The notes under the pieces were generated by a model, which was not told the DNA's origin, ran no database searches, and saw nothing but the letters and a program-made list of their open reading frames with translations. A DNA stretch of 64,000 nucleotides from Leptospiraceae bacterium (GTDB taxonomy: Bacteria; Spirochaetota; Leptospiria; Leptospirales; Leptospiraceae). The stretch covers positions 1,189,001 to 1,253,000 of the forward strand of contig JABTUZ010000001.1 of the NCBI GenBank assembly GCA_015075105.1. The letters are read 5' to 3'. Shown piece after piece: positions 1-9,008 of this stretch. A program made the translations under genes and the position numbers. Each line of letters begins with the position of its first letter. The first letter of the stretch is position 1.

Positions 1-38
1 TTGAAAGCGATAATTAATAGAATAATCAAAATTCTCAT
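1..38 (-). CDS. Small lipoprotein, N-terminal fragment (runs off the left edge)
   Basis: Only the first dozen codons are present, starting with an ATG at base 38 that overlaps the stop of the SGNH-like gene by four bases (ATGA). The peptide begins MRILIILLIIAFN, which matches the start of the small lipoprotein at 18832-19077 (MKNLIILLIIAFN). It is therefore the third gene of cassette C12, in the same order as in cassette C7. Confidence 0.6.
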   Translation of the reverse strand, partial: MRILIILLIIAF

Positions 39-1768
39 AAATGACACGCTCCGAAGAAAAAGCAAGCGGCAAGCAAAAGTAACGTATTATCATCAACAGC
101 TGGTCTTGGGGGTGGCTCATAAGTGGGTGCTGGTGGTGGCACTTCTGCCGGTCTCTCATTATTGGGAGCATTTGGGTTTTGTACGACAATTGGCGGAGGC
201 GGTTTGGGGGTATTGTCAATACATTTTCCATTTACCCATTCATGGTATGTTTTAGTCATACATTCTTCATAAGGACCGGGATCGTTTGGTTCTATAAAGC
301 AATCATCTTTATAGGAAAATGGTGTCTGCTTGATATTTGCTTTTTCATGCTTTAAAATTACATCAAGTGTAGCTCCATAAGCCTGATAGCCTAAATGATT
401 TGGGTGGATCGAGTCATTGCTGGCTCGAGATTGAATTAGGTGGTAAAGAAAATTTTCAGTGTCATTCGCATCAAATTCCATGTTCCAGAAATTTCTATTA
501 CCAACATACCAGTATCCTTTAGAAAGTGCATCGTAGTCAACAAAGGTGTGATATAAAGTATGCATTCCAGCACCTCGATTGCTTGCGATAGATGCCATAA
601 CAAGATTTAATTCTATGAGCCTTTGACTGACCCATGAATTGTCTCCACGCATTTTATCACAAAATCCTTTGCCTGTTAGTTGTAATGTACTAAGGCAATC
701 TAGAAGCGTCGTTAAACTTACATTTTGTCCCCTTAACGCTTTTTGTAAATAATCGTTCAACAGGGAAGCTGTTGCAGAGATAGTTCTTCCACCAGGAATA
801 TCCTGATAATTTGCTTTAACGATAGTTGTACCATCGGGAAGTTTTTCAAACCAGTCTTCGTACCTATTAAAGAGATTCAAACGTGATAAAGTGGAAACAA
901 GCGATTCTCCTGACCCAGGATAATAGGAAGGAAGAGGCATGTAACCTATTAAAGTTTTTCTTGTACCTGATTGTCTTTCTATATACGTCATAATTCTATC
1001 CAACTGATTGGCAACATGGTTGTGACGAAAAGGAATCAAAACAGGAAATGTTTCCAATAAGGTTTTATAGAGACCAACATTAAAATCATTTCCACCTATC
1101 ATCACGAAAACATTTCTATTTTGGAATTGTACATAACCTGAATATCTACCTGGATTTGGCGGAGGATTGCACGAAAACCGACCAAGAGGGTTATTTTCAC
1201 ATGGAAGTTGTTCAGGAAAAGGTGCCCATAACTGGGTACTTTGTGAAGCACATGTATCCAGCCATTCGGAAAGATCTTGGGAGGTTGCCATACCAACCCC
1301 ACCGTTCACAATGCCCCATCCGGGTGCGTAATCCTTATTCCATGTATATTTTTGATCAGGTGTCGTGCCTAGTTGTGTTATTGAATCTCCTAGCAATATA
1401 TTGTTGTAAAAATTAGGAGATTTTTTTAATAAACTGGAATCTCCTGTAAGAGGAATGTTTGTTCCGTTATCTGAAAATTGTGTATATTCTGGAATTTGAA
1501 TATTGTTTGGTTCATTAGGGTTTGATCCTTTTAGAGAACAGCCACATCTCTTGGAAAATCTGTCTTTTACAACTTCTTTTGAGTATAATACTGAAAGAAT
1601 ACCTCTTCCAAGTTCGTTCTTAAAATCCTTTTCCTTCTTGTTGTACAAAGAATTATTTATCTCATCAAGTAGAGTCGTCAGGGGCATCGGAGAGAACGGG
1701 AAAAGTGGATCAGAATGTAAGTGACTGTTTGACAACAAAATTATTAATAGAATTTTTAAATATTTCAT
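35..1768 (-). CDS. Secreted SGNH/GDSL-like hydrolase, copy 1
   Basis: The 577-residue protein has a signal peptide (residues 1 to about 19). It shows the SGNH pattern: LLGDSITQLG carries the block I GDS serine near residue 126, MIGGNDF resembles block III, and DSIHPNHLGY gives the block V Asp-x-x-His pair. This points to an esterase or lipase-type fold outside the cytoplasm; the substrate is unknown. The C-terminus is proline-rich and ends in a short hydrophobic run with cysteines. A nearly identical paralogue lies at 19074-20801. The gene overlaps its upstream lipoprotein partner (1765-2454) by four bases, so the two are probably translated together. It sits in cassette C12, read from the - strand like most cassettes. 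Confidence 0.75.
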   Translation of the reverse strand: MKYLKILLIILLSNSHLHSDPLFPFSPMPLTTLLDEINNSLYNKKEKDFKNELGRGILSVLYSKEVVKDRFSKRCGCSLKGSNPNEPNNIQIPEYTQFSDNGTNIPLTGDSSLLKKSPNFYNNILLGDSITQLGTTPDQKYTWNKDYAPGWGIVNGGVGMATSQDLSEWLDTCASQSTQLWAPFPEQLPCENNPLGRFSCNPPPNPGRYSGYVQFQNRNVFVMIGGNDFNVGLYKTLLETFPVLIPFRHNHVANQLDRIMTYIERQSGTRKTLIGYMPLPSYYPGSGESLVSTLSRLNLFNRYEDWFEKLPDGTTIVKANYQDIPGGRTISATASLLNDYLQKALRGQNVSLTTLLDCLSTLQLTGKGFCDKMRGDNSWVSQRLIELNLVMASIASNRGAGMHTLYHTFVDYDALSKGYWYVGNRNFWNMEFDANDTENFLYHLIQSRASNDSIHPNHLGYQAYGATLDVILKHEKANIKQTPFSYKDDCFIEPNDPGPYEECMTKTYHEWVNGKCIDNTPKPPPPIVVQNPNAPNNERPAEVPPPAPTYEPPPRPAVDDNTLLLLAACFFFGACHL

Positions 1769-2454
1769 AGACCTCTCCTTTTTATTTCATCAATAATATT
1801 TTTCCGTAATTCCCAAAGTTCTACAATACAGTTTCCAAGAAACGCTTCATCAACTGTCTTACTATCAAATTCCACTTTATAGTACATATCAAGCATATTA
1901 AATAGCTGAAAGTTAAGCATTCTTCGATAGATTATCAATAACTCATCATTTGCTTTTGGAACATCAGCCTTTATCTCATCTATATAGGAGGATTGTATTT
2001 GGTTTAACGTCCACCCTTCTTGGTAGTTTGGAGGTTTTCCAATAATTTTGACTGTTTCTGAAAACTCCTTTGAATGGATATACTCTTGCATATTTTTCAA
2101 ATTTACCATTTGCACTTTTCTCATTTCTGGCTCAAAATCTCCAAATGCAACAGATGTCAAAGTATCAAGTGTCACTTCTTTATCTTCGACTTCAGACAAA
2201 ACATATGGACTACTAACCGCTTTATTTTCATCAAAATTTAAATCGGAGTTTAAAAACTGATTTTGAGTCCCAATGAAGAAAAGAAATAGATGAAGAGGTT
2301 TCAGAGACTGATCTTCATTGAGACCTAAAATTTTATGTATATCAATTTTAAATTTATTTGCCTTAAATGATTCTGGCTCTAAGACTATCGGTTTATCTAT
2401 ACCGATACAGTTTAAGAAAACCAAGAATATTAGTTTTGTAAAATGTTTTTCCAT
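1765..2454 (-). CDS. Putative lipoprotein partner of the SGNH protein, copy 1
   Basis: A 229-residue protein of no family that I recognise. The N-terminus is a short signal sequence ending in LNC, a plausible lipobox, followed by an acidic, soluble region. A strong ribosome binding site (AGGAGG) precedes the ATG. It is the first gene of cassette C12: its start is about 40 bp from the R box of the adjoining attC, so it would be first in line for transcription through the site. The paralogue in cassette C7 (20798-21488) is alike but has lost the reading frame of its signal peptide. Conserved pairing with the SGNH gene in both copies suggests a joint function at the outer surface, which is inference. 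Confidence 0.6.
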   Translation of the reverse strand: MEKHFTKLIFLVFLNCIGIDKPIVLEPESFKANKFKIDIHKILGLNEDQSLKPLHLFLFFIGTQNQFLNSDLNFDENKAVSSPYVLSEVEDKEVTLDTLTSVAFGDFEPEMRKVQMVNLKNMQEYIHSKEFSETVKIIGKPPNYQEGWTLNQIQSSYIDEIKADVPKANDELLIIYRRMLNFQLFNMLDMYYKVEFDSKTVDEAFLGNCIVELWELRKNIIDEIKRRGL

Positions 2455-2491
2455 ATTTTTCCTCCTGAGAATTAAATCTTAAAAAAATGCC

Positions 2492-2772
2492 CGCTAACGT
2501 TCAAGAGTAGCCGACGTTGGAAAAATGGGAAGAAAATGCCCCAAGCATTGTTCTTTCCATTTTTTCAATGTCTCCGTGCCTTCTACAAAAAGCAAGTCCT
2601 GTGACTGAATGCAAGAAAAATTTGGATCAGTTCCCAAATTTTTCTGGAATGAAGGCACTGGAGTTGCGTAAGTCTGACAAAAATACTAAAAATTTTCACT
2701 TAAACAACCAGTCGGCTCGGAGCAAGAAGCCACATCTTCTCGTGGCTTCGCAGTGGCTACTCTTTGTTAGAG
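2492..2772. repeat. attC-like site between C11 and C12 (281 bp)
   Basis: Outer boxes read CGCTAAC and GTTAGAG on the + strand. Inner arms AAGAGTAGCC and GGCTACTCTT are complementary. The interior is long and shares blocks with the site at 31175-31472 (for example GAAGAAAATGCCCCAAGCAT). At 281 bp it is about twice the length of usual attC sites. Confidence 0.8.
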
Positions 2773-2781
2773 GGCGTGAAA

Positions 2782-4076
2782 TTAGTAGACAGTGATACAA
2801 AATCTAGAACCTTTTACATGCGTTACTTTTTCATTTCTCGAACAATAGTCTGAATTTGTATGAATTTTGATATTCCTTTTCGCGTTTGCAGTAAAGTCAA
2901 TTTTTGAACCTAGTTTTTCAAGAATGATTAAAAAAGAAAGACCTAACCCACCTGCCTTTTCGCCATCTATATACAAATTCGTAATTCCAAACTTTTTTGT
3001 ATATTCCGATATTATCAAACTACTATTAAAAATTTCACTATATGGATAATCGTTCCAATCGATAAATAAATATTTTTTTAAAGAGAAAAAAAAGTTATAG
3101 CTAACTAGAATCAAAAAGACTATACTCAGAAATTCTTTTCTTTTTTTAGGAAGTTTTTCTATAGAATATCCGACAAGAACAAGGAAAAAAATATACAGAT
3201 ATGCAAAATAATAAAATTCATTGTTCGACAGAATAACTGAAAATATTATGGAAAAAGAAAAAATTGCAAATGAAACAATTAATATTTTTAAATGGCTAAA
3301 ATCTTTTTTTAAAAAATTTATTCCCGCAATAACAAAAAAGACTGATATAATAAGAAGAAACAAAGGAAGGTAAAATTTATAAAAAGCGAAACTATATTAG
3401 AAGATACTGTCAAGTTTCTATACTCTTCTTTTTGGAAAACAACTGTAAAAATTTTTAAAAAATTTCCACCTTTATTTTTTAAGACTTCAAAAACAGGTAA
3501 TGACCATAATATTAAAACGATTAAAGAATATTTCATAAATTTATCCCTTATTTCAAATACCCAATTCTTGAAATTGATTAGAACTATAAATGCAAATGGG
3601 ATTACAGAAATAATATTTACCTGAATTAAAATATTCAACAAAACGAAAAGATGAACATATTTTTCTTCTACAAGAAATACCACACATAAAAAAAAGCCAA
3701 CAGCAACTATTCCATGTGCCCATGGAGTTTTGATTAAAAAAATAAAATAGCTCGATGAAAGCATAAAAAGGAATGGAATATCTAAGTTGATTTTAAGAGT
3801 TTTGCTCAGACGATTTTTAGAATAAAATAACAGAGATAACTTAAATAAAGTATCAACTAAAAAAAATAAAAATATATTCCCAAAGCTTAATAAATATACA
3901 ATTTGAAAATATATTCGTAATGCCGGTCCAGGATGGCTAAAGCCCCAAACACTTGGATGTCCAATAAATTCTAATTTTAGATTTAAAATTTTAGAAGCAC
4001 TTGAGTATAGTTCTGCCTGATCAGACCCAAAATGAAGATCATAATCACTCTTAGGAAAAACTAAAATGAATACCAA
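2782..4076 (-). pseudogene. Polytopic membrane protein, split by a frameshift
   Basis: Two overlapping frames encode one hydrophobic protein: residues 1-252 from 4076 to 3318 and a further 193 residues from 3363 to 2782. The first frame runs out at SFLLLRE while the second opens with the continuation FLLIISVFFVIAG, so a single-base indel near 3320-3363 has probably broken one gene of about 430 residues. Many membrane helices are visible, and the layout (an early Asp-rich loop, then helices, then a soluble tail) resembles GT-C type glycosyltransferases, but no diagnostic motif is clear. It is the only gene of cassette C11. A sequencing error at a homopolymer is the alternative to a true pseudogene. 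Confidence 0.6.
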
Positions 4077-4140
4077 AAAAATAAATATGTAATAGAAGAT
4101 TTTAAGTAAATTTTTCTTTAACGCTAGAATATTTCATGCC

Positions 4141-4274
4141 CTCTAACGGTTCACGGCTTGGCGTTTGTGGCGGCAATCAGGGAACATCAGCCCAAATTTA
4201 GTACAAAAGTTTAATAGTAGCACTAAGCTCAAATTATGCACGTCAGCCGCCATAACGCCAAACCGATGTTGGCA
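4141..4274. repeat. attC-like site between C10 and C11 (134 bp)
   Basis: Outer boxes are CTCTAAC and GTTGGCA. Inner arms CGGCTTGGCG and CGCCAAACCG are complementary. The arms resemble those of the sites at 33907 and 36224 (GCAGCTTGGCG type). Confidence 0.8.
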
Positions 4275-4389
4275 GCTGTGGTTTTTTCCGTCCGTTCGTA
4301 TTTGTCTGTCAGGTTTGGTGTGTCGGCAGATTTAATTTTTTGCGAAGCGTGGAAAGATTTTTTTGTTTTTTCTGTCGTGCGTTGGAAAA

Positions 4390-4452
4390 AGCAAGCTCTT
4401 TTGCAAACTTTGGCTTGTGTGTCGCCTTGTGCGGTTTGCAAATGTGCTTGCT
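4390..4452. other. Structured hairpin element, left copy
   Basis: Arms AGCAAGC/GCTTGCT and TTGCAAAC/GTTTGCAA fold into an interrupted hairpin preceded by GCGTTGGAAAAA (4379-4390). A direct copy at 13900-13964 has different stem bases that still pair, so structure is conserved over sequence. The function is unknown. The two copies flank the metal-efflux genes of cassette C10. Confidence 0.6.
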
Positions 4453-4467
4453 TTTAGCGTTGGTTTG

Positions 4468-6501
4468 TCAAAATTTCATTCGTTGTATTCGTACTGCGTT
4501 TAAGATTGCCAATAATGCTACACCTACATCGGCAAAAACGGCTTCCCACATTGTTGCCAAGCCACCTGCACCAAGTATTAAAACAATTCCTTTTACTACA
4601 AATGCCAATGTGATATTTTGCCAAACAATTTTCTTTGTCTGTTTACCGATATTGATTGCCATAGGTATTTTACTCGGCTTGTCGTCTTGTATTACTACGT
4701 CTGCTGTTTCAATGGTGGCATCGCTACCTAAACCGCCCATTGCAATACCGACATCACTTAACGCTACAACAGGTGCATCATTTACACCGTCTCCGACAAA
4801 GGCAACGGTTTCATTTTTGGCTTTGATTTCTTTTACCTTGCTTACTTTGTCTTCGGGCAACAAGTCGCCAAAAGCGTTTGCAATTCCTAATTGTTCGGCA
4901 ACAAATTTCACAACCGAACTTTTGTCGCCACTCAACATTGTCGGTTTTACGTTGAGCATTTTCAGCTTGTCAATGGTATTTTGTGAGTCTTGTTTTATGC
5001 TGTCGGCAACTGTAAGATAACCTACAAATTTGTTGTCGTAAGCAACGGCAATTATGGTGTAAACAATTTTACTTACATCAACATCGTGCTGAATGTTAAA
5101 CTTGTTCATCAATTTGAAATTTCCTACTAATAATTGTTTTCCGTTTACTTCGGCTTTCAGTCCGTGTCCTGCAATTTCTTCGGTGTTTTCTAATTTGATT
5201 TCATTATTTGTTTTGCCAACATATTCGTGAATGGCAGTTGCTACGGGGTGCGTACTCAATCGTTCCAAAGCGTCCACCATTTGTAGCATTTCTGTTTGAT
5301 TAAATGCTTTGTCAAAAACTACTTCCTGCACTTTGAAAACGCCCTCTGTCATTGTTCCTGTTTTATCCATTACTACGTTTTGGATATTGGCAAGTACATC
5401 TAAAAAGTTACTTCCTTTAAACAAAATACCGTTTTTACTTGCTGCACCAATGCCACCGAAATAACCCAACGGAATGGAAATAACCAACGCACAAGGGCAA
5501 GAAATTACCAAGAAAACCAAAGCCCTGTACAACCAATCTGTAAACTGATAATCTGCCACAAAAAAGTAAGGAAGCAAACAAATGGCAACGGCTAACAACA
5601 CTACTATTGGTGTGTAGATTTTTGCAAACTTGCGGATAAACAATTCCGTAGGTGCTTTTTGTGAAGTGGCATTTTGTACCAATTCTAAAATTTTACTCAA
5701 CTTACTATCGGTATATGCTGTGGTAACTTCTATCTGTGCAACGGTGTTTAGGTTTATCATTCCTGCCAAAACTGTTTCGCCTTTGGCTTTGGTATCGGGT
5801 TTGCTTTCGCCTGTTAAAGCTGCGGTGTTAAATGATGCTGTTTCGGATAACAAAACTCCGTCTAATCCCAATTTTTCGCCCGATTTTAATTGTATGATTT
5901 CGCCAATGTTTACGCTTTCTGCCTTTACGGTTTGGGGTTGGTTGTTTCGCAAAACGGTTACTTCATCGGGTCTTTGGTCAAGCAAAGATTTGATATTTGC
6001 TTTTGCTCTTTTTACCGCCAATGTCTGAAACACTTCGCCAACAGCATAAAACAACATTACGGCTACGCCCTCCGGATATTCGCCAATGGCAAACGCTCCG
6101 ATTGTGGCAATGCTCATCAACAGAAATTCGGAAAATATCTCGCCTTTGGCAATGCTTTCAACGGCTTCTTTGATTACAGGAAACCCAACAGGAATATAAG
6201 CCACCACATACCAAACAATCCTTACCAAACCTGTAAACCATTCTGGTTTTAGGAAATTGTCTAAATAAACGGCAACAAGCAATAGCACCAATGAAATAAT
6301 GCTTGGCAAAAACACTTTGAAAAGGTTGCTATCACTGTGGCTGTGGTCGTGTCCGTCATCATCGCTATGGTCGTGTTGATGCTTTTCTTTTATCAACTCT
6401 TTTGCACCTGCATTGGTGTAAATTTTTTCTTCCTGTGTGCAACAAAGCTGCTTACCTTGTACATTGTAAATATGCTTGTGATTTTTATCTGTATTTATCA
6501 T
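4468..6501 (-). CDS. P1B-type cation ATPase, Zn/Cd/Pb class
   Basis: The 677-residue transporter has the P1B hallmarks: the membrane motif SCPCAL near residue 345, the phosphorylation motif DKTGT shortly after, and GDGVNDAP near residue 585. The CPC motif and the sequence around it fit the zinc/cadmium/lead subgroup, exporting the ion from the cytoplasm. The N-terminus has no classical CxxC domain but a His/Asp-rich stretch (HQHDHSDDDGHDHSHSD), a probable metal-binding tail, plus CC near residue 20. It is the last gene of the efflux set 13846-4468 in cassette C10. Base composition is richer in GC than the surrounding cassettes, and the set resembles those of Bacteroidetes, suggesting recent transfer. 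Confidence 0.9.
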   Translation of the reverse strand: MINTDKNHKHIYNVQGKQLCCTQEEKIYTNAGAKELIKEKHQHDHSDDDGHDHSHSDSNLFKVFLPSIISLVLLLVAVYLDNFLKPEWFTGLVRIVWYVVAYIPVGFPVIKEAVESIAKGEIFSEFLLMSIATIGAFAIGEYPEGVAVMLFYAVGEVFQTLAVKRAKANIKSLLDQRPDEVTVLRNNQPQTVKAESVNIGEIIQLKSGEKLGLDGVLLSETASFNTAALTGESKPDTKAKGETVLAGMINLNTVAQIEVTTAYTDSKLSKILELVQNATSQKAPTELFIRKFAKIYTPIVVLLAVAICLLPYFFVADYQFTDWLYRALVFLVISCPCALVISIPLGYFGGIGAASKNGILFKGSNFLDVLANIQNVVMDKTGTMTEGVFKVQEVVFDKAFNQTEMLQMVDALERLSTHPVATAIHEYVGKTNNEIKLENTEEIAGHGLKAEVNGKQLLVGNFKLMNKFNIQHDVDVSKIVYTIIAVAYDNKFVGYLTVADSIKQDSQNTIDKLKMLNVKPTMLSGDKSSVVKFVAEQLGIANAFGDLLPEDKVSKVKEIKAKNETVAFVGDGVNDAPVVALSDVGIAMGGLGSDATIETADVVIQDDKPSKIPMAINIGKQTKKIVWQNITLAFVVKGIVLILGAGGLATMWEAVFADVGVALLAILNAVRIQRMKF

Positions 6502-6513
6502 TGCTTTTAATTT

Positions 6514-9002
6514 TTAATGATTGTGTCCTCCTGTGATAGATAATTTGGCATTGACAAAAAATGCTCCTTTGATTACAATTTGAGCATTGGCAGGAATGTC
6601 CTGTACAAAAGTTATTGCGGTGTAGCCCATATTGGAAACGCCTTTTACAACTTCTATTTTTTCAAAATTGATGTTGCCGTTTTCTTCATTGCTGTGTTTA
6701 CGGTCTTCACTTTCGTGGTTGTGTTCTTCGCTTTCTTCTTCGTGGTGTTCTTCCGCTTTTTTATCAGTAACAACAAAAATGTAGTCTTTCCCGTCTGCGT
6801 TTACAATGGCTTCATTGGGTACGGCAGGTGTTAGGGCATTGCTCAAACTCACAATTCCTGTAATGTTCATTCCGTCAATCAAACCTATTTTGTTTCCTGT
6901 AACGGTGCAATGCACGGCAATGGTTTTGCTCTCGTTTTCAAATGATGAACCAATGCTAAACACTTTTGCATCGTATTCATTAGTAGGATTATTGGTTAAG
7001 GTAAAATGAATGGTTTGCCCGATTTTCAAAAGCGGTAAATCTTTTTCAAACACTTGTAAATCCAAATGCAATGAACTGTTATCTACGATTTCGGCAACAG
7101 GCGAAGAAACATCTACATAACTGCCAATCTTTGCAAACAAATTGCTTATTGTTCCATTCAACGGACTTGTAACTACCAATGCAGATTTCAAGTTGCTGTT
7201 TGATACCGAATTTGGATTGATGCCCATTAGCTGTATTTGCTGTTGCAATGATGCTTTTCGGGTGCGAAGCGTATTGAGTTCTGCCGTTGCGTTTTGCAGA
7301 TTTTTCAAAGCTCCTGCGTTTCCTGCATTGAGTTCATTTTGGCGTTGTACTTCCTGTTCTGCAAAAGTGATTTTACTGCCAATAGTCAAATATTGAAGTG
7401 CCCCCCTAAAACTGTAAAGAAAAAATCATATTTTTGTTTATTTTTTAAATTGCAGAGAGATAGTCCTCCTAAAGCTGAATGAGGTCTGATTGAATTATAC
7501 GATCAATAAATTGAAAATACTTTTTGGTTGCTTCAATTTTATCAGCATAACGCGGGGATATTTATCTCTTGATACTGATAGTTTTATTAAAAGATTCTGC
7601 GTGTGCATTTTCATATGCATTACCAAGACACATTGAAATTTGTATTTTGGAATTGTTCAGAAGTTCTCTATATTCATGCGAACAATATCTTCTATCAGAA
7701 TCAGTATGATGAATGTAACCTTCGAGACTTCCTCTGTTCATGAGAGCCGACTCAAATGCAGACCTGACAAGTTCACTATTAAGTTTATCAGAAACAGCTC
7801 GTCCGATGACCTCTGTTTTCCATATCCATTAGTGATGCCAGATAATGATTTTCCCTGAACATCAAAAAGTAACATCACCAACTATTACTCGTGCATGATT
7901 AATTGACTTGTCCTTAAGAAGATTTGGATATTTTTTCAGGTTATGTTTTGAATCCGTGGTCGCATGATGATAAGCCCTCTTCGGACTGCATTTTAAAGGT
8001 TTTCATGCATGATCCTGTAAACTCTCCTTATGATTGATTTTTCATATCATTTCTCAGAAAATAAGTGAGCAGACCTGTAACCTGATTGAGGCATTAAATC
8101 CAGATATGCTTCAATCTTTTCTATTAGTTGCTTATCCTCCTGTTTTTCTTTTAATCTTTGCATCCGATTGGTAATAAAGGAAGAGATACTGATCTCCAAG
8201 CTTTACGGCTTTACAATTCAAATTCTGGTGCAGGATACTTCCTGATAATTTCTCTTTTGCTTCCAGTCTTGCAGATATTTTGGGCTTTTTTAAAATGTGA
8301 TTATCTAACGCAAGGTTGGCAAGTGCTTCAATTCTGCGACTCGTTTCCTTAAAGCAAATTCGGTTTGATTATTTTGTTCAAACTTTCCTGTATCTATCTC
8401 ATTTCTCAATTTCGGATTGTTTGAGGATTTACCTTTCCCTTTGAGCTTGCGCGAAACGGAACTCTGCCGGACAAAATTTCCATTACCTATTTTTTCCTTA
8501 AATTCTTTGCCATAGTTATTTCTTCTTATCATATTATCAAGTCTCCTTTATCCCCTTTTTTTGTATTCCAGTTTTAGGGGGCAAGACCATATTCTTCCTG
8601 CAACTGTATAAACTGCGGATTGGCAATCGTAGCAATTACCTGTCCTTTCTTTACATAATCGCCAATTTGCACATTCAGCGTTTTGATAACTCCACCATAC
8701 AAAGAAGTGGCATTTGCTTTGTTGTTGTTTGGAACTTTAAGCATACCATTTGCCTTTATAGTGGCTGTGAGTTCCTTGTTTTCTACTTTGCCCAACGTGA
8801 TGCCAACGGCTTTTATCTGCTCTTGTGTAAGCGTGGCAATGGTTGGCGTTTCTTCTTCGTGGTTGTGTCCGTCAGAAGTACCTGTTTCTTTTGTATTTTC
8901 GTCATTATGCGAATGATTGTCTTTGCTACCGCAACTGCTTATCACAAGCAAAGTGCATAGTGCCAAAGGAAAAACGATTGAATTTTTTATATTGAATTTC
9001 AT
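6514..9002 (-). pseudogene. Periplasmic adaptor (HlyD/CusB type) interrupted by an IS
   Basis: The N-terminal part (9002 to about 8594) is a lipoprotein with lipobox SSCGS, a His-rich segment and the start of a biotinyl-lipoyl-like domain. The C-terminal part (7389-6514) holds the rest of the hairpin and beta-barrel domains and a second His/Glu-rich stretch before GGHNH. The two rejoin in frame across the insertion: the left half ends QLQEEY and the right half continues LTIGSKITF. The IS at 7395-8588 with a 5-bp target duplication separates them. In the intact state the protein would link the inner-membrane RND pump encoded just upstream (9009-13376) to its outer-membrane channel. The tripartite pump is therefore probably inactive here. 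Confidence 0.85.
7395..8588 (-). mobile_element. IS3-family insertion sequence, degenerate transposase
   Basis: The ends are imperfect inverted repeats sharing CCCCCTAAAACTG (left GAAGTGCCCCCCTAAAACTG, right end complement GGTCTTGCCCCCTAAAACTG). The 5-bp sequence ATATT is repeated at 7390-7394 and 8589-8593, as expected for target duplication. The length of 1194 bp fits the IS3 family. On the - strand an orfA-like start (MIRRNNYGKEFKEK, from 8532) and an orfB region with a typical YHHATTDSKHNLKKYPN segment (about 7900-8000) are visible. Both are broken by stops and shifts, so the element is probably dead. Confidence 0.8.
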
Positions 9003-9008
9003 ACCGAA

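Noticed and set aside
1-255. Open frame on the + strand at the left edge
   Set aside because: It lies opposite the SGNH-like gene, which has a signal peptide, motifs and a paralogue; the + frame has no ribosome binding site or recognisable product.
4340-5020. 226-codon open frame on the + strand
   Set aside because: It is antisense to the cation ATPase gene, whose motifs are clear, and shows no family resemblance.
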